Assembly: GCF_020379485.1 (NCBI RefSeq) | Contig: NC_063448.1 | Span: forward strand, 22,839,726-22,903,725 | Direction: 5' to 3' | DNA from: Brassica napus | Taxonomy: Eukaryota; Streptophyta; Magnoliopsida; Brassicales; Brassicaceae | Length of the DNA stretch: 64,000 nucleotides | Part shown: positions 1 through 10,743 of the stretch, piece after piece | Position numbering within the stretch: position 1 is the stretch's first letter | Layout of the letters: each line of letters starts with the position of its first letter | Notes under the pieces: model-generated | Seen by the model: only the letters and a program-made list of their open reading frames with translations | The model's database searches: none | What the model was told of the DNA's origin: nothing | Translations under genes and position numbers: made by a program

Positions 1-780
1 TTTAACCCATGAAATTATTTTTTATAAAAAAATTAAATTATTTTTAAAATCTAATCAATGAGAAGACTTTCTCTAGAAGACTTTCTCTGGAAGACTCATG
101 GAAGACTCCTGGAAGACTTATGGAATACTTTGATTTAGGCGGGAAACTAAATTATTCCAAAATTTAGGTGGGAACCATAAATTCTACTAAAATTTAGGCG
201 GGATGTGTCTGAAGACTTCTTATTAAGTCTTCTGTGAGTCTTCCAGATCCTAAATCAATCAACTATGCAAAAAAAAAAACACTTTCTTAAACTTAAAAAA
301 AAAACTTAGAAAATGTTTAAATCAAGTTATTAGATATTTACTAAATATATATGAGTCAATTTGAAAAAAAAAAATGAAGGTAAATTTCAGAATCTAACCC
401 TAAAGATACATACAACACTATAACATATGTTACCAAACCCTAAACCATTGACTTATGAGCCAATATACATTCACTCATCTATGTTGAAAATAATTCAATT
501 TCAGATGAACTAAATTTACATCATTGAGAAATGTTTATTATTACATGATTTCAATTTTTTACCCATCAAAATATTTTTTACAAAATTATAAAATTATTTT
601 TAAGATCTACTAAACGAGAAGACTTACAAAGAAGTTATTATAGAATACAGGTTTTTGTTTCTTCATAAGGGGACTGTTTTAATTTCACTTGACTTTTGAG
701 TTATTTTTGCATTTGGTTGAATTTGGGATACACTTTTGTAATCAAAATCAAGTTTTGACTCATTTTTGGCAAATCCTCCT
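1..780. repeat. Right end of a MULE-like non-autonomous element, running in from the left edge
   Basis: The last 60 bases (about 720-780) match the right end of the better-preserved element at 30904-32154: both end with the string aaatcaagttttga followed by a ggcaaatcc terminus. Inside, 60-250 is packed with short gaagact/agtcttc words, the same vocabulary as the palindrome array in that second element. The left end lies outside the window, so no target duplication can be checked. No coding frame is visible. Confidence 0.55.
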
Positions 781-1918
781 CCTATATATATAGGCCCATT
801 ATTTATAGATCCATTTAGGTGCATCTCTAGGCCCAAAACCAAAAGATTTAAATGTCATTAATGAATTTTATTAATCCCTTGTAAAAATAAGTGTATTTTT
901 GAGGAAAAAAAATTGGTTTTATATCATTTGTGAGTTCATATCTATGAGAAAAAAAGAAAAATAAGTTTATCAAATGAACTCATATCAAATGAACTCATAG
1001 ATATGAACTCACAAATGCAATTGGTATATCTAATATACAATTATTAAAATAATTGGCAATCCGCATTGAAGGGCCTTGCATAATTTACGAAAATTATGTA
1101 AAGTTATAGATTTCAAAGAAGACTATTTTAAGACAATACTAGATTTTGACGCGGGACAGTTTCTGATTCAATTCTTTCAATTTAAAAGCAAAGAATGGGT
1201 ATTCGGTTTTGATTTTCGGGTTAAAAATGTTAGCCCCGTTTGGAAATTTATAAATTTTGGTTTGATATATTTGGGATCTTTGCTAGTTCGGTTTGAGTTC
1301 GGAAAACCCGTCTAATTTTTTTTTTTAAACATAAAATTCATATGTACTTTAATTTTTTCAAAATCTGAAAAGAAAATAATAGATTACATATAAATTTAAA
1401 TAATGTATGTCAAAATATATAAACTTAACATATAAATTTGTTTGGATTAAATAATTAGATAGAGAATCAATAGATATTTTAAGTGTTTTGAATGTTTTGC
1501 GTATTGTTTATTTATTTAGACATTTACTTTTGATTTTTTAATATAACATATTATGAGTTCAAGTTATTATATTTTCGTGACTTAATTGAAAAATATGGCC
1601 CTTCAGTATATTAAACAACCTCTTCCCTTTTGTTCTATATTAATTATGGTGGTGATTTTAATTAATTTCATATGAATATTGTTTGAAGATTAATGAATTA
1701 ATAAAAAAAATTTACGAATATTACAATATTTATCATTTTAGTATATAATATATTATCCCCTGGAACAAATTACATTAAAATAACACATAAAACATGATCT
1801 CAGTAAAAAAAGCTTAAACCGAAAACTTAAAAATGTTGCAGTACTTATTTACCTTTTTGTCTGCAAATATGATCTCTAAAGCCTAACCAAAACCGACATT
1901 TGATGGTTTCCAGGTGTG
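781..1918. other. AT-rich intergenic stretch with a 24-bp perfect inverted repeat
   Basis: No gene is visible; the 79-codon open frame near 1076 has no recognisable domain. The one clear structure is a perfect 24-bp inverted repeat at 925-948 and 994-1017 (arms contain gagttcatatctatgag and its complement), separated by 45 bases. Confidence 0.5.
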
Positions 1919-2094
1919 TATGACTTTGGCTTCAATAAACCAAGTTGTTTTAGAAGACAATCTATATATATAAAGTTGGCTTTTTCCCTTCTTATGACAT
2001 GTGGAATATGACTTTGGCTTCAATAAACCAAGTTGTTTTAGAAGACAATCTATATATATAAAGTTGACTTTTTCCCTTCTTATGACATGTGGAA
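1919..2094 (+). repeat. 88-bp tandem duplication containing a Helitron 5' terminus
   Basis: Two nearly identical 88-bp units lie head to tail. Each holds flanking sequence (gactttggcttcaataaacc) followed by the Helitron-like 5' end TCTATATATATAAAGTTG, at 1961 and 2049. One base differs in that end (GGC versus GAC). Each TC follows an A, as expected for insertion between A and T. Confidence 0.75.
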
Positions 2095-5000
2095 GGAGGG
2101 TTTGTTGACATGTGTTCTCATGTTTTTTTTTGTATTTAAATTCTTTTTCTTTTAAATTATTGCAATTTTGTCCATCAATTTCTAACTATGTATTATCTAA
2201 TCCTTCTCACACTTATTGGTCTCTAAAATTCAAGAAATAAATAAAATAATATAAATATATTTTAAATATTTAATTTATTCACACCTGAAAATAGCAAGAC
2301 TTTTCATCATTTTATTATTTTTACTAATTTTTATTATTTCATTTACAAATTATATTTATTTCACTATTAGTATCATAAGATAATCAAATTAAGAATAAGA
2401 AACTAGACAACCAACACATAAACTAAGAAAGCAGACCAAAGGGAGAATAATAATCGAAAGGCCAAAGCCAACAAAAAGCAGGAAAATATATGCCTAAAAC
2501 ACCGGAATCACAACCAGTAGCTAAAAAGTAAGAAACACCTCACAGACTAAACAAGAACATACAAGACGACATGCAACTGAAAAACCACAAAGCTCTGGAT
2601 AGAAGGGACCAAAGCTCCAAGAGACTAACTCCGCACATCTATACCAAGGAAAACATGAAAAGAAAAGAAACAACTTGAGAGAGGGAGAATGGAAGACAAC
2701 CACCAAATCAGAGACTAAACTTGAGACCAGAAATAACCTTCCAAGCCCACATAGCATACACGAACGAAAACATTATCCAAATCTCGAGTGGCAAACATGG
2801 TGAAAGGGAGAGCCACCAGAGATGCGATGAAAGCTACAAAGAGATGCACGAATAGAGAGGGAAAGGGAGACGGAGCGAAATCAGAAAACTATGGAGCCGT
2901 CCTCGAGCTATGAAAGAGAGCGTAGAAGTCAGAACACCAAAAAATAGATCTTGAAAACCAAAACGAGCAGAGACTATTGACGGTAAGCCGACGACGAAGA
3001 ATACAAAATCAAAGACGACTAAACTCTGACCCAACCAAGGAGATGCAGTTCCTAACATCAGCTGAAATCTAAGGAAGAAGAGAAGCAATCAATATTGACT
3101 GGAACAGCCTACAATGCCGTGGGAAGCAACCGAACAACTGAAAACTCATAAACCCGATCTGCAACAAATACCATATAATCTCATAGGTGAAGAAGGCAAG
3201 AAGAACAAGAGAAAAATGTGAGTCTTTTTCCGGTGATGGTGAGAAGCACCGCACACCAGAAATGTAACGAAATACATAGACGGTGAGGGCTCAAGTTTAA
3301 AATATGGGGAGAGGACAAAAAACATCATAAAAATTATAATTTTCAAAAATATGAAAAAAATATAATACAATTTTGACGATGAGACCGTTAATCTTAGAAT
3401 CAACAAATGCGTAGATGCAAAGTTATTGAAATTCAATATTAGTTTACGTTAGAGACTCATTTGACTACTAACAAGTACTATACACACAACAACACATTAT
3501 TCAAAAAAAAAAACAAACGCAAAATATATTAACTTATTACATACTACATAACAAACTAAAAACATCAAATAATGATCTTAACAAATAAAAACGATAACAT
3601 AATTACATTATCCAAAAAAAAACATGTTCTTAGTAATAATAAAATAATATTTCGCGCGAAGCCCACCCCTGGTATATTAGAAAAGAAGCTTTGAGTGTAG
3701 ATGACGTGTCTGGTTTGAGTGTAGATCCTCAATATATATAAGACAAGTAAAAGCATCAGATTTAGAATATTCCAATTTAGTTTATTTATAAAATAGAGGC
3801 CGTGAGTTTAGGAAAACCTATTATCTTGACAATCAAGTTTATTCAAGTTATGTAACATTAGATTTTCTGGTATATTATTATCGATATTTCAGTTACCAAA
3901 TTCACGCTTTCTTGTTTTGATTTTATGTTATTGTTACGTTGAAGATATGAGAATATATGATTGGCTGGGTATTTATGATTTAGATTATTCGTTATTGTTA
4001 AGTATAAAAACTGCAAAGTTTTCGTTTCTTATACTAAATTTACGTGACTTTAGAAAATATAGAATAGTTTCCTAAATATTAGCCTTTTATTTTATGGTAA
4101 TTTTTTTTTGGTTCGTGATTTGCAAAAGATCTGCAAATTGAATACATTCGCCGAGTATATTGCACAGTTGGCCGATATTTTTTGTTTAGTGATTATCCAT
4201 ATAATTAGGCTGCTGTGTTAATTTTAAAAAATTAATGAATAAATTAAACATATTTGTATTTGGGGATCGTCTCCACACATCTTAAACTTAATAGCTTCGG
4301 TATATAAAATGACTGAACATTTTTTTCGTGATCACATTATGTATAATTTTGAATAGAGCAGCATGTGTGTTGATAAGCTTGCAATCGATTTGAACTAAAT
4401 GATACTTTAATAAAAATGAACTGAATGTATAGTTTCACAGTTAAGAATGTATACTTCAAATGTCGAAGCTTGACGAATAAAAAACACAACATCGATTGTA
4501 CCTGAAAAACTTAAATGTTGAAACATGATGATATAAGTTTCATAAAAAATGGTACATTCAAGAAATTGTCCCGATGGTTTAAGATTGCATACACAATGTT
4601 CCATCAATGTTCTAGATTGCATACACGCGTTTAGTTACAGCAAAAAGGGAAAGACATTTTTTTAAAGAAATAAGTGTTGCATTAAAAAGAAAAGCGTTGA
4701 ATATAAAATAAACAAAAACATTGGTTTAATATTGTTAAAACAGATGGGCAACTCAAAAAAGGCCATTCAGTTTTAATAGTATTGATTCGAATTACATATC
4801 AAGGATTCCGTTTTGGAGACTTGGATTTGAAATGTATATTAATCACGTCAAACTATAATAATTGCATATCAACCTAATAAGGTAAAGAAGACAATCAAGG
4901 ATTTTCATATCACATATAAAATTCCTATAAATTAATAACCTAAATTTGTGTGGAGATCATCTGAATATAACTTTCTATAATTTTCAATCATAAATTGCAT

Positions 5001-6435
5001 ACATAATATGAAAGGTCCTAAAGATGAGATCACAGATCATGAATTGGTGGCGATAATTTATATTTTTCCTTATATTGGAGGGATTCTAATTGCATTTCAC
5101 TATGTGATTTTAAGTGTATTTCAACTTGACCTTAATGTTAGTCCATAATATAGTTAATCCGTTATATACTAAAGCACAAGTCACTTGACAAATGAAATTT
5201 TGACAAATAGAAAATATTTTACAAAAAAAATTAAAAATAATCAACTAAAGAAAAAACATTTTCGATCCCTAATTTTTAGGTATTTCTTCCTAATTTTTCT
5301 CAGAATATTACGTTCACGTCAAAGTTAAGTAACCACGATATCAAACTGTTTTGTTTTCTTATATAATTTCTTATATTATCTACAAATTTAGTTTATGTGT
5401 TTTTTTTTTTGCTTTTTCTATTTTCTCTGTTATCAAACAAAAGATCATTTCATCATCCACTAACAGATTAACATCTCTAGAACCAGTTTCTAAAAACATT
5501 TTAAAGTCTTCCGTGAAAGAAAACTCATCCTTTTTTTAATTAACTTTAATTTTTTCATTCTTGAGAAACCCACACAGATATTATCATTGTTACAAAAAAA
5601 AATAATAATAATAATATATATATATATATATATATTATCACTGTGTACTGCTTTAAAACTGATATATGCATATTTTAGGAATTAGTATTATTTTATACTC
5701 ATTACTCTAAACGATTGAATCTAAATGCAATATATAATACGTGACAATCAGCGAACGTATTGTTTTGCATAGACATTAATACATTTCTTTAAAACACTAT
5801 TACACATGTTCATGATACTACAAAACTAGATTATTGGGCAGGATGAACATTATATAGATAAATTATTTTATCTATTATATTTTTTACATATTATGAAATA
5901 ATAAATATATATTGAATAATTAAAAGTCAGTAACGATTCTATATATAATTAAACTGGTGCAAACATATAAATCAATTTTATTAATCCAAACAATATTTTT
6001 TTCTATTTGATAGGATATATAATTAAATTTAAATGATATTAACATACATAATATATTTTTAATATTAATGTCTATTAAATGATGATTTCTACTCATATGT
6101 TTTTTTGATCATTTGTATCTTTTATAGCAAAAATTTTAAATTACTGAACAAAATTTTCATTGTTAGATTAATAGTTTTAGTAATTTATAATTAAAAAAAA
6201 AAATTAAGTTCTCAATGTTTGTTCAAAGCTTTTATCAAAAAAACATTTCAAAATTAATTTCAAAACTAAAATATTTATGTATTTTATATGGTATAGAGCT
6301 TAATTTAAAACGATTATAAATTATATATTATGACAATCAATGATTATGAATAATAAATTAAAAAATATTAAACAACCACGTTAATTTTGAAACTATATAA
6401 TGCTCATCCCGTGCAAGGCACGGGTCTTAATCTAG
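2049..6435 (+). mobile_element. Non-autonomous Helitron (candidate, about 4.4 kb)
   Basis: The 5' end begins TCTATATATATAAAG, preceded by A and followed by the word gacatgtgg common in Brassicaceae Helitrons. The 3' end is a GC-rich hairpin at 6408-6424 (cccgtgc-aag-gcacggg) followed a few bases later by CTAG at 6432-6435, the Helitron CTRR signature. The base after CTAG is A rather than the expected T. No Rep/helicase coding is present, so it would depend on a partner. A shorter nested element starting near 5938 (TCTATATATAATTAAA) and sharing this 3' end is an alternative. The interior holds a retroposon-like stretch at about 2400-3300 and (AT)n near 5616-5635. Confidence 0.55.
2400..3300 (-). 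repeat. Retroposon-like non-coding relic
   Basis: This 0.9-kb stretch is markedly less AT-rich than its surroundings and is purine-rich on the plus strand. In composition it resembles the retroposon at 51070-51996 and the stretch at 33.9-35.0 kb. Several minus-strand open frames cross it, but none has a recognisable domain and they overlap each other. No poly(T) head or target duplication was found. Confidence 0.25.
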
Positions 6436-6450
6436 AGGCGCGTGAAGTAG

Positions 6451-6690
6451 ATTCATGTATTTAAGTAGAGATATATCTGAAAACAACTTGCACATATTTA
6501 CATTGATGCAAAATCTTACCTCACAAATGGAAAAGTATAAGCACTAAAACAGAAACCTTAATACACATATTTTTAAAAGAGTATTACACATATGACATCT
6601 TCATGATACATAGAATTCATGTATTTAAGTAGATGTATACCTGAAACAACTTGCACATATTTACGTTAATGAAAACTTTTACTACAAACA
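6451..6690 (+). repeat. Duplicated upstream motif of the thionin-like gene
   Basis: Two copies of a roughly 75-bp segment begin attcatgtatttaagtag at 6451 and 6614 and share ttgcacatatttac. A third copy begins at 28922, upstream of the paralogous gene at 29294. The segment therefore belongs to the duplicated locus; a promoter role is inference. Confidence 0.7.
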
Positions 6691-6840
6691 GAATAATATA
6701 ATCACCAAGTATGAAACAAATAAAACTAAAAGATAATTATACACCTGATATGTAACGTTTTTAGACTGTATATATGTTAACTATTACATAATATTTGTTT
6801 CTTTCTTTTTTGTTAATATATGCAGAAGGTCCACAATACC

Positions 6841-6848
6841 TATATAAA
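6841..6848 (+). promoter_or_regulatory. TATA box of the first thionin-like gene
   Basis: TATATAAA sits 100 bases before the start codon. The identical box and following bases (caaacattaa) recur at 29181 upstream of the paralogue, so it has been conserved since the duplication. Confidence 0.6.
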
Positions 6849-6940
6849 CAAACATTAATAACATAAGTTAGCAACAACCACGATTAACAAAAAATTAAGT
6901 TACCTCCAATTTTGTAATCATCTTTTCAAACTTAAAAAAA

Positions 6941-7528
6941 ATGGAAAGCAAAAGAGTAACTATAATGTTCATTATAGTCATTGGGAACTTTGTCGTTCAA
7001 ACAGAAGTTCAAGCTCAAGCTTATCCTTTTAGAAGTTGTTTCCCAGGTTGTATTGTGAGTTGTGCCATTGAGAAGAAGTTTCCAACTGGTTTGATGTGTC
7101 CATTCACTTGTTTCATGACTTGTCTTCCTCCTCCAACATCAAATATTGTTTCTCCTCCTTCTCAAATGATTTCGGCAAACGAAAAAATTGATCATAATGA
7201 TTTGTACTGTAAACTTGGTTGTGCTACTCATCATTGTCTTCCTCTTTCTTCTCTCCAAAATCCCAGTAAGTTTCTTTATTATTTCTAAGAAAGATATATT
7301 GTTTGGTTAGCACAAACACATTTTCATTCTTGATTATATGAAAATATCTTATCAATCGATAACTATATATATATATATCTTTCTTTTTGTCATATATAGT
7401 ATTTACTATTATAGATCTTATTTTATTTAGTTGATGTTTTTTCTCTGTTGTTCGTGGAATGATCAGATGTAGACAAAGTTGTGGACTGTGTCGATTCATG
7501 CTCAGACAGGTGCTCCAACAAGAACTAG
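6941..7528 (+). CDS. Thionin-like secreted cysteine-rich peptide, two exons
   Basis: Exon 1 is 6941-7265, the intron (GTAAGT...CAG) is 7266-7466 and exon 2 is 7467-7528, giving about 128 residues. The start codon follows an A-rich leader 100 bases after a TATA box. The first ~27 residues form a signal peptide, so the product should be secreted. The mature part has 12 cysteines in four clusters spaced C-x3-C-x3-C (the third is C-x3-C-x4-C), with a proline-rich linker (PPPTSN) between clusters two and three. This resembles the Arabidopsis thionin-like family, annotated as possible defence peptides; activity is inferred from family only. If the intron were unspliced the frame would stop soon after exon 1, losing the last cysteine cluster. 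A paralogue with the same exon phase lies at 29294-29858. Confidence 0.8.
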
Positions 7529-7711
7529 AAGCAAATTTATTAAATGTTATTTTATGATAAAAAAAATGATGTTTAAGTATCATAACATATGAACTAGTGT
7601 AGTTTGTATCACTACAATATTCAATCAAAATATTGTGCTATCAGCAAATCAACAGATGAAATTGTGGACCAAGCAAAAACAAAATGATAAAAAGAAGGAC
7701 ATTTAATATTA

Positions 7712-8203
7712 ATGTGGCAATCTATAAATGAGGAACCCCAAGCCGTATGCTTGGGAAATATTTGTTTATTAGATGGTTCTTGGACACTTTCAGCTAACTT
7801 TAGTGGATGTGGATGGACATTGATGGATAGCTCTGGGAATAGTCAGCTTATGGGGACAAAAAACTTCCCTCGACGTGAATCAGCCTTGCATTCAGAGGTA
7901 GAAGCACTGCGGTGGGCGATGGAGAGTATGCTGCAGCACTCGACCTGCCAGAGCTTTGGGACAGACTGTAAGGAACTGATTTCTATGGTTAAGGATCCTC
8001 AGGCGTGGCCAAGCTTTGCGACGGAATTGGAGAGAATAGAGACGTTACAGATATGTTTCCCGGACTTCAACATCACTTACGTTCCACGGGCGCAAAATCA
8101 GACAGCAGATTTTCTAGCCAAGACTGCTAGATCTTTTCGTAGAGAGTTACATTTTGTTGGTTGTTCTATTCCGGTTTGGTTACCCAGACCACCTCAAGTT
8201 TGA
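7712..8203 (+). pseudogene. LINE ORF2 C-terminal RNase H domain fragment
   Basis: The 163-codon open frame encodes a plant LINE RNase H domain (RVT_3 type): LLDGSWT with the first catalytic Asp, HSEVEALRWAM with the Glu, FGTDCKELI with the second Asp, and the terminal YVPRAQNQTADFLAK. The reverse transcriptase and zinc-binding parts are absent because the element is 5'-truncated. The apparent start ATG at 7712 lies inside the target duplication, so it is host sequence and the start is fortuitous. There are no internal stops. Related fragments lie at 47.5, 48.6-49.1 and 55.1 kb. Confidence 0.9.
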
Positions 8204-8253
8204 GTAATAGAATAGCCTTTTGACGTCAAAAAAAAAAAAAAAAAAAAAAAAAA
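7724..8253 (+). mobile_element. 5'-truncated LINE with perfect 20-bp target site duplication
   Basis: The copy ends in poly(A) at 8228-8253 after a tgacgtc tail. An exact 20-bp duplication flanks it, at 7704-7723 and 8254-8273 (core attaatgtggcaatct). This is the hallmark of target-primed reverse transcription with early termination. The perfect duplication suggests a fairly recent insertion. Confidence 0.92.
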
Positions 8254-8324
8254 TAATATTAATGTGGCAATCTTATATATTTGTAAAGATTTTTAACTAT
8301 AAAACTCTTTAACTAATTTTGTTT

Positions 8325-9450
8325 TGGGTAAAAACCTCCAACTAAATATTTAACGAAAAAAACTCACAAACTAACTCTATTTAATGAATTAAATCTTAAC
8401 AGGTCATAATTACCAATATTACCGGCAAATATTTAGTGTAGGGGTTTATACATTAATGAAACATAGTTGAGGAGTTTTACCATTTAAATTTAAAAAAAAA
8501 ATCAAAAAAAATCAAAATTTTATAATATTATCTAAAAATTAATAACTTAAGTTTTCAAAATTATCATTTTAAATGTTTTTGTAAATATATGAGTTTGATG
8601 TGTTTTTAACATCAACATTATATATCTATAAATTAAAAAAAAAGTAAAAACCAAGAAAATATAATAAAAATTATCTAAAGATTTATTATTACATTTTTAT
8701 TAGATAAGATATAATTTTTATAAAAAAAATTGTTTTTTTTAGATTTCTAATCTTTTAGTAATTTTATTACAAGTAAATCTTTAGACAATTTTTGTTATTT
8801 TTTTAGTTTTTACTTTTTAATTTATACATGTATAATGTTGATTTTAAAACAAATGAAAATTTTATAATATTATCTAAAAATTAGTAACTTAAGTTTTCAA
8901 AATTAGCATTTTTAAAAAATAATTTGTAAACATATGAGTTTGATATGTTTTTAACATCAACATTATATATGTATAAATTAAAATGTAAAACTTCAGAAAA
9001 TATAATAAAAATTATCTAAAGATTTATTATTACATTTTTATTAGACAAGATATAATTTTTATTATATTTTCTTGTTTTTTACATTTTTAATCTTTTAGTA
9101 ATTTTATTACAGGTAAATCCTTAGATAATTAGTGTTATACTTTTTGGGGTTTTATATTTTTAATTTATACATACATATATAATGCTGATTTTAAAACAAA
9201 TCAGACTCGTATATTTACATGAACTTTTAAAAATATTAATTTTGCAAATTAAAGTTACTAATTTTTAGATAATGTTATTATATTTTGGATTTTTTATTTT
9301 TTATGGTAAAACCCTTCAACTATGTTTATTTAATGTAGAAACTCCTAAACTAAAGATTTATTGGTAGCAGTGGTAATTATAACTTGCGAGAGTTTAATTC
9401 ACTAAATAAAGTTAGTTTATTGGTTTTTTCCGTTAAATACTTACAAATAG
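8325..9450. repeat. Long inverted-repeat element (about 1.1 kb)
   Basis: The left part (8328-8480) and right part (9300-9450) are inverted copies: both contain tatttaacg...aaactaact and a block reading ggtaaaac..ctcaactatg on one strand. Between them a ~350-bp AT-rich unit (ttataatattatctaaaaatta...acatcaacattatatat) occurs twice in direct orientation (about 8515 and 8860) and once inverted near 9240. No coding sequence. It looks like a foldback or MULE-type non-autonomous element; no target duplication was pinned down. Confidence 0.6.
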
Positions 9451-9477
9451 CATTGTATTTATAAAAATATGTATGAT

Positions 9478-9502
9478 ATTTTCTTAAGACAATTGCGCTT
9501 CT
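9478..9502 (+). repeat. 25-bp direct repeat, left copy (right copy 10390-10414)
   Basis: attttcttaagacaattgcg followed by cttct occurs exactly at 9478-9502 and again at 10390-10414, 887 bases apart and bracketing the Derlin element plus the 5' end of the next Helitron. It is too long for a normal MULE duplication. Confidence 0.85.
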
Positions 9503-10265
9503 AACGCAATTTTTCTCAACAATTCAAAAACATAATTTCTAAACACATCCATGTCAATCCACATTCCCTTAAGCAAGGAATCAAATCGATTCTCGAAGAA
9601 AGAGGAAGCATACAATACCTCGAGCGAACATCCGACGGTGGTGACAACAGCCGCCGTCAAATACGACCGGGTTATAATCGGCATCTGTTTGTACCATTCT
9701 TCTACAGCTTGAGCCATGCCCAATCGAATTCAATCCCGATCACAAAGAGCAATTGAACCCAGAGATTCTTTAAATTCAAAACCTAATCGAATCTCTAGAA
9801 GCTTCAACGTTGAAATGATTTGAAGCAGCTTTGAATTTTCGAAAGCGACTGATATAAAGATGATTCAGAGATTTACCTCTCTTTTTTTCCTTTGTCTAGA
9901 TAATAAATATTATTTCCGCATTTTAAAATATAATAGTTTCAACGAATGACATAGCGCGAGTACTTTAAACTCGGATTCCGGGTTCCAGATTTTATGCCCA
10001 GCCCTGATTGGTACCGACGTTTTCGTCGAAATCGTGCCGGTTTACTTTATTCGGTAACGAAGTCATGCCGTTTTGCAAAAGATGAAAACGGCGGGACGTT
10101 ATTTGGCTTCGTAGAGACGCTGGCGTCAGGAGCCTCTTGTGGTTGGTTCGTTTGATACACGCGCTATTTAAGGGAATGTGGATTGACATGGATGTGTTTA
10201 GAAATTTAGAATTATTTAATTTAGAAATTATGTTTTTTGAATTGTTGAGAAAAATTGCGTTAGAA
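9499..10265. mobile_element. Inverted-repeat (Pack-MULE-like) element carrying Derlin-2 exon 1
   Basis: Arms at 9503-9571 and 10169-10261 are inverted copies (aacgcaatttttctcaac outermost, ccacattccctta innermost). The right arm has a ~23-bp internal extra block. Between the arms lie Derlin-2 exon 1, its leader and upstream sequence. Long terminal inverted repeats around a host gene fragment are the Pack-MULE pattern. I could not find the 9-bp duplication expected of a MULE; instead a 25-bp direct repeat lies at 9478-9502 and 10390-10414. Confidence 0.55.
9619..9717 (-). pseudogene. Derlin-2 first exon (captured fragment)
   Basis: Reading leftward from the ATG at 9717, 33 codons match the N terminus of plant Derlin-2 (begins MAQAVEEWYKQMPIITRSYL and ends VGCSLE). 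Derlins are ER membrane proteins of the ER-associated degradation pathway. At 9618 a GT donor (gtattg) marks the original exon 1 boundary, and what follows is intron that runs into the repeat arm, so all membrane segments after the first are missing. An open frame reads on through the intron and arm to 9484, which would give a chimeric 77-residue product if transcribed and unspliced. Bases 9718 to about 9900 resemble a 5' leader. Retention of the donor shows capture from genomic DNA rather than mRNA. Confidence 0.85.
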
Positions 10266-10743
10266 ATTATGTTTTTCTAACAATACTAAAAAAAGAATAT
10301 ACTCTACTCTAAAACTATCCACATCAGATTAAATAATCCACCAATCAAAATACATTTAAGTGTCCTATCATTTCTAAATTACCACATCAATTTTCTTAAG
10401 ACAATTGCGCTTCTCCGAAAAATAATTAATCATAGACCTTTGCCTTTCTTCTTCTTCCAAAACGAAAAAGTTATAACTCTTATTTTGCTTTCACTTTCCA
10501 AACTGTTTTCTTTTTCTCTTCCCTCTCCATTAATTTTGTTTCAGATTTCTAATTATAACATTGATTCTTATCGAACCACCTTGAAATCACCTCCTTCGGT
10601 CAAAAAAGAAAGAATCAATGGTGATGAGTCTCATAGATGAGTGATGGTCGTGTAATCATATTCATGTCCTCATAATCAGCTTTGCATCAAGAAGAAGCTG
10701 AGAGTAACCGATACATCTATTTTAAGTATTTCCCCAAATCTTA

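Noticed and set aside
3565..3756. Minus-strand open frame and a ttcgcgcgaa palindrome near 3650, like a Helitron end
   Set aside because: No CTRR signature next to it and no domain in the frame; too little to call.
7224..7628. 134-codon minus-strand frame across the thionin intron
   Set aside because: Antisense to exon 2 and intron, low complexity, no domain.
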